A stretch of 64,000 nt of DNA from [Scytonema hofmanni] UTEX 2349 (lineage in GTDB: Bacteria > Cyanobacteriota > Cyanobacteriia > Cyanobacteriales > Nostocaceae): assembly GCF_000582685.1 (NCBI RefSeq), contig NZ_KK073766.1, positions 31,630 through 95,629 on the forward strand, written 5' to 3'. Shown one piece after another: positions 28,580 to 38,474 of this stretch; within the stretch, counting starts at the first letter, position 1, and every line of letters starts with the position of its first letter. Under the pieces are notes generated by a model. That model was not told where the DNA came from. It was given only the letters and a program-made list of their open reading frames with translations, and searched no databases. The translations under genes and the position numbers were made by a program.

Positions 28580-29269
28580 TTATTGGTCAGTGTTAGGTAA
28601 GATAGTTGGGTAAAATTTTTGGAGTAGGAGTAAAGTTTTTTGTACTGTGGTAATCCCTATTCCTTTCGTTGATAAAAATTTAGATAGATTACATATACTT
28701 TCCTCTTGCATTGCTTGCTTGACTTTTTTAATGTATGTTTTCCCCAAGCCAGTTACCTCTACAATTTCTCTATCTGATAGTGAAAGAAAAACAGTTTTTA
28801 ATTCATTAAATATATCATCAGGTGCATGAGGATCGTATATATATATTTCTATAGGTAATTCACATTGACCTAAATACCTATTCATAATTTCTAGAGATTG
28901 CTCTTGGGGAATTCCTCCATTTTGTGTTCCAAGCAGAGGAAAAGCGATAGAAGTTATCTTTTTTTCTATGTAGGTATCGACGAATTTTTGCAAACCCAAT
29001 TCCAGATATTCTAACTTTGATGGTTTCTTCCAGTGCTTTTTAGTTGGGAAGTTAAGAACCCAATGTTTGTCACATTTATACAGCCACAGCTTACCAATAT
29101 CCATCAAATTTTGATTACATATTTCTACATAATATGTATACATTTCTTTATATCTTAAGCGAAATTCCAATGCAATACCAGCACCCATCACCCCCACACA
29201 GTTAACAGTGTTGACTAGTGTTTGACAATTTGAAGTAAATAAATTGCCTTTAATAACTTTGAGACTCAT
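28580..29269 (-). CDS. DarG-like macrodomain protein (putative ADP-ribosyl-DNA hydrolase antitoxin)
   Basis: A protein of 229 residues. The macrodomain occupies residues 1-150. KVIKGNLFTSNCQTLVNTVN and CVGVMGAGIALEFRLRYKEM form the ADP-ribose pocket; NFPTKKHWKKPSKLEYLELG and SIAFPLLGTQNGG complete a DarG-type signature. DarG removes ADP-ribose from DNA and neutralises DarT. The C-terminal 70 residues (SLSDREIVEVTGLGKTYIKK, KGIGITTVQKTLLLL) are not the usual DarG C-terminal domain and may be helix-hairpin-helix-like. Its start lies 20 bp inside the 3' end of the giant HSP90-DarT gene, so the two are coupled. It acts in the cytosol, most likely as the immunity partner of that gene. Confidence 0.85.
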   Translation of the reverse strand: MSLKVIKGNLFTSNCQTLVNTVNCVGVMGAGIALEFRLRYKEMYTYYVEICNQNLMDIGKLWLYKCDKHWVLNFPTKKHWKKPSKLEYLELGLQKFVDTYIEKKITSIAFPLLGTQNGGIPQEQSLEIMNRYLGQCELPIEIYIYDPHAPDDIFNELKTVFLSLSDREIVEVTGLGKTYIKKVKQAMQEESICNLSKFLSTKGIGITTVQKTLLLLQKFYPTILPNTDQ

Positions 29270-32200
29270 TTGTATAAATTAACCATCCTTGACCATTTTC
29301 TTGAAACCTAACACTCATAGGAGTATTAGGCTTATATTGTAGCTGGATAAAACGAGATGAACTAACATTAATAGATTGTCCAAAGTTAATTTTTGAAATA
29401 TCTTTAAACGGCGAAATAATTTCTCTATTAAATGGAAGCTGCTCTGTAAAGCTAAGAATTAATTCTCCATTAATGTTTCCATATTTATCGTAGTTATCAA
29501 TTTGGATATCAATAAAATTCCCCCGATCGTTAATTGTTACATAAGGATTATTATGATAGAACAAACTCCCTTCACGAACAACTTCCAATTCTTGAAATAC
29601 GCGATTAGCATATTTTGATTCTGTACCAATGAGCTTTAGTAAAGTATCTTTATCCTGGGTTGTACGACAAATAATACTTATATCCTCTAAATTAAACTCA
29701 GTAAAATCGAGGTAATTATGAACGATAAATTCTTGTTGGGATGCTCTCAGAAAAGTCTCTTTGCCAACTTCCGTAGAATAGACATGATCAAAATCAAAAC
29801 ACTGCTCCAAGAAAGTTGTACTGTTACCATAATGAGAGCCTGAAGCTGCAAGATTCCCACTACTTATACCACATTTGCTGCCATGAGTTTCCAGCACTCG
29901 CTTTATATCGAAGCGGAAGAAAATTGGTACAGGACAAAGAGCATAAATATTTCCTCTACGTTTGCCTAATCCTTCATTATGCCACTGAGTTGGAGTTTTT
30001 GGTCGGCAATAGAAACGTGCAAAATCTTTTACATCGCTTCTAGTACGGTCGATAAGGTTTGCGCCGGCTGAATTGCTGAAGTTCCCACAAAGATTTCTGG
30101 CTAGTAGTTTCTCACCTGTGAGAATTGAAACAGCATTTTCAACATGGGTAAAGTGGTAGATGTATCCTTTCCAAGAGGAATTTTGACGATTTAGCCCCGC
30201 TTGAAGTTTACGTGCAAATTCTTCTATTTGTTCTGATGTTCTCTGTAAAGAAAAATCATCCTTGGTACAATTAGTATGAATTTCAAAGAAAGGATTATAG
30301 TCATCTGTTTCTGATATAGGTACTGGAACATCTATATTTATCGGTGGTAAAGTTTCTCCTCTTTCAATGAGAATCAGTACCATAAGCTCAAGTATGTCTA
30401 TTATCTGTTTATCATTGGCAAACCAATAAAGCTGTCGATTAGCATATAAGCTAGATGCTATTTCTTCTCGTTGCTCTCCCTGCAAGAGATAGATATATAC
30501 AGCTTTACGCTGCTCTTCAGTTGTTGCCTGTAGCGCCCACCTAATAATTTCGTCTTTGGAAATACTGTCTCTTCGGGAACGACAAGCATAGAAGAAATTT
30601 AAAGCAGTATCTTTATATTCAGTGTGGAGGATGCGGCTATCTGGTGCAAAATCAACTAACAATTTTTCCTCAATAGCATTGGAATTACTGATTAATAGTT
30701 GCTGACAAGGCAAATAACTACCAGCTTTAGACATAAAGTAAACTGTCTCTAAAAAATTCTGAAGTTCATTAAATTCATAAGCTGCACTGAAGTTATTAAG
30801 AAAATCTTTGGAAATCAGACTACCAAGATATATAGCTTGGGATGCTCCCACTCTTGGCTGACTCTTTCCTATTTCATTTTTTAATATATCAACTAACCGT
30901 AAATCATTAACAACATAACGTGTTTGAACCAAATCTTCTCCTAATAGTTTCTTAACTTCTTGCCATTTATCATGGGCGATGAGATTATTTTGATACTGTT
31001 GCTGAAAACCTGTCCAATTTGCAACTTGTAAAAAAGTGTTTTGCTCTGAGATTTTACCTGTTAATTTATAGTTCACATTATCAAGTGAGACGAGTTGACG
31101 GTAGCGACCATACAAACCACTGGGTAAAGACTGACAGCGAGTGATGAGATAACCCATAGCGCGATCGCCCGCCAACATATTACTGATAATATCAATTCCT
31201 TCACTGGGGTCTTTTTGCTGCCAACGAACTGCCAACTCCTTCCATAAGAAGTTCCAAAACTCATATTCATCAATATTCGTAAAACCAAAAGTTTTTGCCA
31301 AAGCCTGCCAGTTACCCTCACTAGCACAAAAAAGGCTATAAAGAACTTCTCCTAAATTCTCTCCTATAAGTTGCGCTAACTCACGGTTACGAACCGAAGA
31401 CTTCACTAAACTTTCTCGACCTGTAGTAATGTCAAAGTTAGCATTTAATATAAAACCTAGAAATAGCTCTTCCCTTGTGGGCGCTGTCACCCAAAAAGTT
31501 GGTATCTTTTCTGGTAAAGCATTATAAAGGCAACCATTCTTCTCAAAAAGACCTAAAACTAAACTGGCTTTTGTTTCTTCGCCAGTTTTTAGGCATAGTA
31601 GTATAGAATCTTGAATATTACTTGCAGCTTGATATTTACCTGTTTCCACTCTCGAAAGATTCAGAACAGTAGAAGGATTCCAATATAAAGTAATTTCTTG
31701 ACGATAGTGATCAACAAATGTACAGGTTTTGATAGCTTTAGAAAAAACTAACAGAATATTAGCTACAGATTGGAAATCTTGAAGTACATTTTGCCAAGAT
31801 AGATTCTCTTCAAGATTCAATTCGATAATTGTTGCATCAGATAAACCGATATAGCGTTTAAAATCGCCTCGAAGTTCACTAGCTTTTAGTGCATTTAATC
31901 GTGATGGTATCAGCCCACCTTCAACGGTAAAACCTAAATTTTTGCTTAGTACATAAGGTTTTCTGCAAGCAAGATAAATACTCTTAAATCCTAAGCCAAA
32001 TTTCCCTGTGACTCCTTCTCCTTTATCAGAAATATTAAAAGTTAACATTTTTTCTAAGTCGCGCTCAAATCCCTTATCTCTATATTGTTTCTCTGGGTGG
32101 TCAGGATGTTGAAAACAACCAATTGGTCTACCTGCGTGAATGAATTGAATTTTATTGTCCTCAAATTTAATAATAAATTGCTTTCTGCTATCATTCAGTT

Positions 32201-35123
32201 TTTGTTGGGATGACATAAACTGCCATTCAACTACTGCATCATCAGCATTTTGAAATAACTCAAATGGAATACTTTGACATCTATAGCCGTGTAAATTTAT
32301 CTTTGCTCGCACAGCTTCTAATAATTGCTCTCTTATCTCTTCACTTTCTGAAGATTCATCTTCTAGTAAATGAGATAATTCAGAAATCAGATTTTCAATT
32401 TTTTTATCGATATTATCTACGGAGCGATTTTGCTGCTTTAATTCTGCTCTCTGATGACGGCAGTTATCCCAATTTGTTAAAAGCGTTTTAATCAGAGGAA
32501 TATGTTGATGTGCGCCTAGCATTCTCATTACATAAGGCGCACCTTCTAGTAAAAAGTTTTTTGCTACTTGGATATCTAGTTGATCGGACTCTAATAAATC
32601 TTCCCAAATCTGATTTAGTGATGAGGGAGTTACTTCATAAACTTCTTTGAGTAAGATTTTTGTAGAGTTCTTTAAAATATTTATTAACTCTGTTGGAAGA
32701 AAGTGTTGAGCTTGAATAGGTAATAATTCAATTTCTGTAACATCAGGTGCAAGTTTGTTAACAAAAAGATGAGGAGGATTTTTAGTATTTACAAGACTTG
32801 CTTTAAAAGTAAAGCCCATTATAGATTGTACTTCTCTAGTGCGATCGCTTGCCTGACCTACATAGATACGAAAGGTGCGATTTGCTACGGGTTGAAACTC
32901 AAATAATCTTTGGCGTAAGATGCCTAAATTTCGTTTACCTAAATAGAGATGAGCAAGGTTTTTAACACTGCCTTCATTACCATATAATAAAGTTAAAAAT
33001 GCACCTATTGGTTCTGTAGGACAATATTGTTCCCAAGCCCGAAAGTAATTTTGCAGAACATTAGAGTTTGTTTCATCTGTTGCTGTTACAGAAATTTGTA
33101 AAGCATTTGAGGAATTATTTTTCTGCATATCTTTTAAATAAGGGTGCAGAATTGCTGTTTGCTCCTTATTGAGAAGATAAGCACCATCAATATTTTCTCT
33201 ATTTCCCCAAGTTAAGCTATCAGGTGTTTGCCACTGATTGTGATGGTTAAGTAAACGAATTTGACCTATAATTTGTGAAAAGCTATTATATTGGACTGCT
33301 AATTTTAGGTAACAATTAAAAACTTTAATCGTAATTGCTTCAGGTTCATTATTTAAGTCAACAAGATTTTGAAGAATTTTAATTAATTTTTCTTCATCTA
33401 TTTTACCTAATAAATTAGGAAGTAGATATTTTTCAAATTCTTCTGAGCTAACTCTTTGAACGAAGTTCCAAGCTGGCAGAAAACTAACATTAATGGTGTT
33501 AAATACTTGCAAAACTTCATCTAACGGGAATTCATCTTTTTCAAATTGTCCCAGTTGATACTCATCTGCTTGTTTCAAAAGTGTCCCAATTTCTGACAAT
33601 ACTTGCTCTTGAGTTAAAAATAATTCTTTAGATAACCATTGCCAACAAGTTTCATAATTACGTATTTGTTGATTTAATTGTGAAGATGCTATGTAAGAGC
33701 TAGAAATTTTTAATAGTAACTCTTCAATTTCTATTTTTATATCTGGATAATGTAGAATATTTTCGGGATAAACAGCATTTCCATCTATATCTACAAGCCA
33801 CGGTGCTATTTTCAGCTGTTCATGATTCTCTTTAAAGAGCCTTTGATTTGCATTATTAAATAAACTACTTAAAGCATCCAGAATAATATCAAAATATAAG
33901 TAAGGTTGAGACTGACTCAGAATAAACTCAATTACATGATTTTCATTCCACCGAGAAAACAGCTTTTTGACTATTTTCAAGCTATCGTGATTTTGGACAT
34001 CTGGCGATAGAAGTGATAGTTCTGCATATTCACCTTCACTGATCTCAACCAATGTAAATAAATGTTTACTAATTTCTTTAGATACAATCTCAATTACCTG
34101 TTGAGGAGCAATTAGCTTATCAGTAGAAACTAGCCATCTTTCTATTGTAAGCAATCTTTCTAATGCTGGGATTTTAGAAATATCTATATCTTGCAATGCG
34201 TCTAAAATTACTGGAGAAAAATCACGCCAGTAATCTAATGTTTTTTTGGAACGAGCAAAAAATTTTTCCAGGATAGTTTCTGTCTTCCAAAAGGTAAATA
34301 GGTTTTTGACATAACTATATGCTGGATGATTTTTTATCCTGGCATTTAAAGAGATTTCACTATATTTGGTATTATCTAAAGTACAGATCATCTGTTGATG
34401 TCGTACTAAATTTATTGGTAATTTGATTACATCTCGTGGTTGTATTGGTTTACTATCTACATCCACTAACCACTGAAGATTTTTTAGTTCATTTTCCCAT
34501 TTATCTTTTTCTAATGTAGACAATTGTTGCAGAGCATTCAAAATCAAATCACAGTATTTTTCAGGATTGGCAAAATTTACAATTGTTGCTATTGCTTCAT
34601 CAGGAGTCCAAAATGGAATCCACTCTTGGTCTATTTCCTGTTTGTTTTGGCGAATCAGTATAATATATTCTTTAAGGCGTTCATCAAGGAAAAAATCTGG
34701 ATTTTCTAAATACATTTTGCCAGATTCAATACGAACTAGCTCACCATTAAGTGTTTCATGGAGTTGTAGAGATTTCCATAACTCTTGATTACTAGGTCTT
34801 TGCCTAATATGCCGCAATAGCTCATATCTCTCAGATGGTTGTAGCAAATTACCATCTACACAGCCTGCTCCTAACTCACGAATTAAATCTACAACTTCTT
34901 CCGTTTGTAATAATTTAATTCTTACTATTTGGCGTTTAGCCGAAGGAATATACTCAACAATTAACGGATCAATTAATCGCCAATCTTCACCTCGTATTTG
35001 TAAAACTTGTTGTCCAACTTTTTGCCATACTGTACTTTCTTGCGAAGTGATATATAAAGGAGTTGTAATATCTTCGTATTTTTCTTTATTTTCATGCAAC
35101 AAGTAACGCAATTGCTTAGACAT
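29250..35123 (-). CDS. Giant sacsin/HSP90-like ATPase fused to a DarT-like ADP-ribosyltransferase domain
   Basis: A protein of 1957 residues. Residues 1-950 hold at least three divergent repeats of the type WLVDVDSKPIQPRDVIKLP, resembling sacsin-type repeats. Residues about 950-1250 form a GHKL/HSP90 N-terminal ATPase with N-box ELFQNADDA (958-963), FIHAGRPIG and GKFGLGFKSIY (about 1040). A helical region follows. Residues about 1640-1830 resemble DarT (DUF4433): YHFTHVENAVSIL (His1657), DFARFYCRPKTPTQWHNEG, SSGNLAASGSHYG, and QQEFIV whose Glu1798 fits the catalytic glutamate. The last 120 residues are beta-rich. It starts 8 bp inside the upstream HSP90-like gene. The DarT call is by motif reading, not search. 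Likely role: a sensor-controlled DNA ADP-ribosylating toxin. Confidence 0.7.
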   Translation of the reverse strand: MSKQLRYLLHENKEKYEDITTPLYITSQESTVWQKVGQQVLQIRGEDWRLIDPLIVEYIPSAKRQIVRIKLLQTEEVVDLIRELGAGCVDGNLLQPSERYELLRHIRQRPSNQELWKSLQLHETLNGELVRIESGKMYLENPDFFLDERLKEYIILIRQNKQEIDQEWIPFWTPDEAIATIVNFANPEKYCDLILNALQQLSTLEKDKWENELKNLQWLVDVDSKPIQPRDVIKLPINLVRHQQMICTLDNTKYSEISLNARIKNHPAYSYVKNLFTFWKTETILEKFFARSKKTLDYWRDFSPVILDALQDIDISKIPALERLLTIERWLVSTDKLIAPQQVIEIVSKEISKHLFTLVEISEGEYAELSLLSPDVQNHDSLKIVKKLFSRWNENHVIEFILSQSQPYLYFDIILDALSSLFNNANQRLFKENHEQLKIAPWLVDIDGNAVYPENILHYPDIKIEIEELLLKISSSYIASSQLNQQIRNYETCWQWLSKELFLTQEQVLSEIGTLLKQADEYQLGQFEKDEFPLDEVLQVFNTINVSFLPAWNFVQRVSSEEFEKYLLPNLLGKIDEEKLIKILQNLVDLNNEPEAITIKVFNCYLKLAVQYNSFSQIIGQIRLLNHHNQWQTPDSLTWGNRENIDGAYLLNKEQTAILHPYLKDMQKNNSSNALQISVTATDETNSNVLQNYFRAWEQYCPTEPIGAFLTLLYGNEGSVKNLAHLYLGKRNLGILRQRLFEFQPVANRTFRIYVGQASDRTREVQSIMGFTFKASLVNTKNPPHLFVNKLAPDVTEIELLPIQAQHFLPTELINILKNSTKILLKEVYEVTPSSLNQIWEDLLESDQLDIQVAKNFLLEGAPYVMRMLGAHQHIPLIKTLLTNWDNCRHQRAELKQQNRSVDNIDKKIENLISELSHLLEDESSESEEIREQLLEAVRAKINLHGYRCQSIPFELFQNADDAVVEWQFMSSQQKLNDSRKQFIIKFEDNKIQFIHAGRPIGCFQHPDHPEKQYRDKGFERDLEKMLTFNISDKGEGVTGKFGLGFKSIYLACRKPYVLSKNLGFTVEGGLIPSRLNALKASELRGDFKRYIGLSDATIIELNLEENLSWQNVLQDFQSVANILLVFSKAIKTCTFVDHYRQEITLYWNPSTVLNLSRVETGKYQAASNIQDSILLCLKTGEETKASLVLGLFEKNGCLYNALPEKIPTFWVTAPTREELFLGFILNANFDITTGRESLVKSSVRNRELAQLIGENLGEVLYSLFCASEGNWQALAKTFGFTNIDEYEFWNFLWKELAVRWQQKDPSEGIDIISNMLAGDRAMGYLITRCQSLPSGLYGRYRQLVSLDNVNYKLTGKISEQNTFLQVANWTGFQQQYQNNLIAHDKWQEVKKLLGEDLVQTRYVVNDLRLVDILKNEIGKSQPRVGASQAIYLGSLISKDFLNNFSAAYEFNELQNFLETVYFMSKAGSYLPCQQLLISNSNAIEEKLLVDFAPDSRILHTEYKDTALNFFYACRSRRDSISKDEIIRWALQATTEEQRKAVYIYLLQGEQREEIASSLYANRQLYWFANDKQIIDILELMVLILIERGETLPPINIDVPVPISETDDYNPFFEIHTNCTKDDFSLQRTSEQIEEFARKLQAGLNRQNSSWKGYIYHFTHVENAVSILTGEKLLARNLCGNFSNSAGANLIDRTRSDVKDFARFYCRPKTPTQWHNEGLGKRRGNIYALCPVPIFFRFDIKRVLETHGSKCGISSGNLAASGSHYGNSTTFLEQCFDFDHVYSTEVGKETFLRASQQEFIVHNYLDFTEFNLEDISIICRTTQDKDTLLKLIGTESKYANRVFQELEVVREGSLFYHNNPYVTINDRGNFIDIQIDNYDKYGNINGELILSFTEQLPFNREIISPFKDISKINFGQSINVSSSRFIQLQYKPNTPMSVRFQENGQGWLIYTNESQSY

Positions 35124-37784
35124 GATTAATTAACTCCTTCAATAAATTAGTTCGTTGCCTGGAATTGCCTAAATCTGGTTTTGTGGCTAAAAGCTGTAAG
35201 CAAGTTTGAGGTTCCAATTTAGGGATAGCTCTTAAAGTGCTAGTTTTTTCTAAAATCATTGAAATTTTTGGTTCTATGAAAATCAGTTTGCATTCTGGTA
35301 ATGCTGCTTTTACAGCAGTAGCAATAGGTGTCTCATAGTCTCTTTTATCACCTCGGAATAGCAAATATTTTTGTTTGTATTGTTGTAAACTTAAGTATGA
35401 GTAAATATAGGTTTGATTCTGCTGATGATTATACCCAAAAAATAAGGCAATATTCGACACAAGGTTTAAAACAGTTTCTAGTGAATTAATCTGCTCAAGA
35501 ATTTGCTCAAGAATTTTTTTAGCTACCTGCTGGGTAGTTGCTGTTATCAATAATTGGCTAAGACAAGTCAGAATAAATTTTACTTGTTCATTACTCAAAG
35601 AACCAGTACTAACAGGTGAATTTGGCTCAAATAATTCATAAATTAATAGTGGTTGTTCAATATCTAGCTGATATAATGCGTTTAAAACAAGTTGGATAGC
35701 TTGCCCATTGTAAGTAACTTGTTTAAGTTTCAACCTTTTTTCAGGATGAATTAATGCAACTATTTTTTTAATAGTTTCATTGTATTGCTCTTGTTGGAGG
35801 TTTTCGATACCAATGGTTATAAATGCTTCTCGAACTATATTTATTAGGCAGGTTTGAATTTCCGATTTTCCAATAAGTTGTTTATTTTGGATGAGAAAAT
35901 TCACAAAGTAGTTGACATTTTTAGGTTGAGCAAAAAGCAAATTTAAATCTAACGATGTCAGTAGATTAATAATTTCTTGCTTTTGCCAATCTACAGATGT
36001 TTCATTTGACAGAAGATTAGGTTGTTCTTTGTCAATTAAATAATATTTTTCTTCTAAATTGCTTAATCCAGGGAAGATTTCCCAGTTGGGGGGAACACCA
36101 GGTAGCGATCGCACATTTGCATTAACCGGAATTAGTTCCCAAGCACTACGAGATGCTTTAATCCTAAATACCCACTGAGTCTCGCTACAAATACTCTGTT
36201 TGTATACTTTACTTTTGAATAACTGTGAGCGAAAAATTGCTTCTGAAAGGTTAGATATATCTGGAGTAGATAAACTATGAATTTTCACAAATTTCTCAAG
36301 GGAAGGAAGAAAAACTTTTAAAGTTCCTTTAGTAGCCAGCAAATAATTCCACTGAGCTATCATTTCATCTTCATTCGTAGGAGTCTTTTGAACAAACCCA
36401 CCAGTCCGAATTTTTTGCAATCCCTCAATATACTTTCTACCAGAATCAAGAAAGAAATAACCATGTAGAAAAATTGTATAATCTTGCTCACCTTTGCAAT
36501 CAATTACTTCATAGACTTCTTGTTCGGCTCCTTCTGTACTATAACTAGTTTCATCACTAGCTAAAGGTAGAAAAACCGACCATTGCAGCATTAATCTAGC
36601 TTTATGTCTATTGTTTGGGGATTGCTTGGTAAAAACCACAGCACAATGAGGGATTGATTTATCAGGTATACTTTCTGATTCCGCCGATTCATTAATTGAT
36701 ACTCTTTTTGTCCAATAAGATGATTGTTGTAAATCATCCCAAAAAGTATTTGATACGCTTTCTGGATCTTGACCTAGTAGTAATGAAAAGTCATTAGCTG
36801 GTAAAATTCGTTCTTTACCTGCAAACCGGATTCCTGTTGCATCTGTACTAATGATAATTCTTCCTTGCAAATCATGTTCATCTTGTTGTATTATTTCACT
36901 TTCTGAATTGGGATAAATACAACGTTCGCAGGGATTATGGCTATCTAAAGTAACAGAAAATTGTGCCTGAAGAGAACCACGATCATTTTCTAGCCAATAT
37001 CTAACCTTTCTAATATGACGTAACAATGGTAATAACTGCCCAATCCTCATTTTCATGTCTTCAGGTAGATTGGATTCCACTGATTTGGCATCATTATAAT
37101 AGTTAGCCAAAATACAACGTTCATCTGGCATTATTTGGCGCAGTGGTATCCATAACAGAAAGTAACTATACTTAGGTTTTACTAACTTTTGTTGAATCAA
37201 ATAATTTTCTAAAAACTGACGATCTTCTAGAGAAAGTTCTCCCCACTCTGGGCGTTTAGAATCAATTCCATCACGATTAGCCCAAGGATTAATAAATTCA
37301 CCGCAACCTTCTTGAATATCCTGAGAACGAGCAATATAAAAGAAGGCTTCACAAAAATGAAAAATACTCTTTTGTCCAAGTCCAAATTTACCGATTTTAC
37401 CTTTATCTTTAGCATTAGCATCAATGCCAAAGCAAGATATAGATAGGACTTACGCACTTGTTACGAGAAAACAAGACTTTGAGATTGCTTCCTTGCGTCG
37501 CAATGACGGAAATACGTAGTCCGTGCGTAAGTCCTGATAGATTCTTTATCAGATTTAGAAAATGTACCATTATTGAGGAAAAATAGTCCCGGTATCTTTA
37601 AAAGGGGATGCTTAACTGCATCTCCCAGTTCTTTGACTATTCCAAATTCTAAAGTTGTGGCTCGTCCATCATTGGCATTTTGAATTATTTCTTTAATGAT
37701 AGGAAACCCTTGCTTATACCTCTCCCGCAATAGACTTTTGATATTATTGACAATTGTTCCGGGTGGAATTTGATAACCTGCCAT
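35116..37784 (-). pseudogene. HSP90-like ATPase, partner of the DarT fusion, interrupted by a MITE
   Basis: From the ATG at 37784 the protein starts MAGYQIPPGTIVNNIKSLLR and shows an N-box IIKEIIQNANDG and LNNGTFSKSDKESI. A 92-bp MITE plus a 6-bp duplication then breaks the frame. Removing them joins to SCFGIDANAKDKGKIGKFGL and GQKSIFHFCEAFFYIARSQD, and the frame stays open to 35116, giving 856 residues. GKFGLGQKS is the second glycine box of HSP90-type ATPases. The other 650 residues have no motif I can name. The ancestral product probably worked with the giant HSP90-DarT protein, with which it overlaps by 8 bp. A TTG at 37200 could restart only the ATPase-less part. Confidence 0.8.
37445..37536. 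mobile_element. MITE with AGGACTTACGCAC inverted repeats
   Basis: 92 bp bounded by AGGACTTACGCAC (37445-37457) and GTGCGTAAGTCCT (37523-37535), flanked by the direct repeat ATAGAT (37439-37444 and 37537-37542). It has no coding capacity. The termini are the same as those of the IS at 50639-51948 (ACAGGACTTACGCAACTG), so that IS family probably mobilised it. Confidence 0.85.
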
Positions 37785-37899
37785 AGTTAATACTCTATTT
37801 TGTAATTGAAAATGGTCAAAAATTTTGAAATTGGGTTTTTATATTACTTAGGGATTTGATAATCTCTGCTATGGCATATACTCCTGAATTTGCGGCTTA

Positions 37900-37940
37900 A
37901 ATCTGCGATGGGCAAAACCCACCGCCCATACCAAAACTGA
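37900..37940 (-). terminator. Possible hairpin between the XRE gene and the HSP90-like operon
   Basis: ATGGGC and GCCCAT flank a GGTGGGTTTT loop just after the XRE stop codon. No long T-run follows, so it may be a partial terminator or only a repeat. Confidence 0.25.
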
Positions 37941-37948
37941 GCAAACAG

Positions 37949-38197
37949 CTAATTCGGTAAATACTTAGCCAATAAATCCTGACCCTGACTGCCCATCTCA
38001 TCAAGCTTCAGCTCAATAAGCTTCATCGCCATTGGTGACGGTTTAGAGCGTCCATTTTCCCAACGATTAATCGTGGTATAAGTAACGCCTACAGTGGCTG
38101 CAAATTGTTCTTGCGTAAGCCCGAAGGCAAGCCGCAAATCATGAATGATCTGCCCCACCTCTGGCTGGTTGATAGCCAAGGGTTTTTTGATAGTCAT
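37949..38197 (-). CDS. XRE-family transcriptional regulator
   Basis: A protein of 82 residues dominated by one helix-turn-helix: LRLAFGLTQEQFAATVGVTY, TTINRWENGRSKPSPMAMKL. The recognition helix and the RWENG turn are typical of Xre/Cro proteins. It lies 165 bp upstream of the HSP90-DarT operon on the same strand, so it is a plausible regulator of that operon. A hairpin (ATGGGC/GCCCAT, about 37906-37932) follows its stop. Confidence 0.8.
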   Translation of the reverse strand: MTIKKPLAINQPEVGQIIHDLRLAFGLTQEQFAATVGVTYTTINRWENGRSKPSPMAMKLIELKLDEMGSQGQDLLAKYLPN

Positions 38198-38474
38198 TTA
38201 ACTTCTAAACTTGATCCACTAGTTTAAGTAGCCGATGCTATATTATTTGCTACATATTAACCATACGAAACCTGAATATTCATCAGTAAATACGCGATAT
38301 TTGTGTTTTTTATAGTAAAATTTCATGCTTTAGTTAAGGGAATTTTTTAAGTGATGTTGAACTTGAATTTAACCTAACGGTTTATTGCTGATGGCTCCGT
38401 TTCATTGGTGAAACAGGTATTCACTGTCAAGTAAAATAACCTTTTCGTTGATTAGCTCGATTCAAATGAGTATT

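Noticed and set aside
37227..37457. Hydrophobic ORF on the minus strand (LYLALALMLMLKIKV...)
   Set aside because: It is the wrong-frame reading of the HSP90-like gene just after the MITE. The correct frame gives GKIGKFGLGQKS and continues into the downstream coding region.
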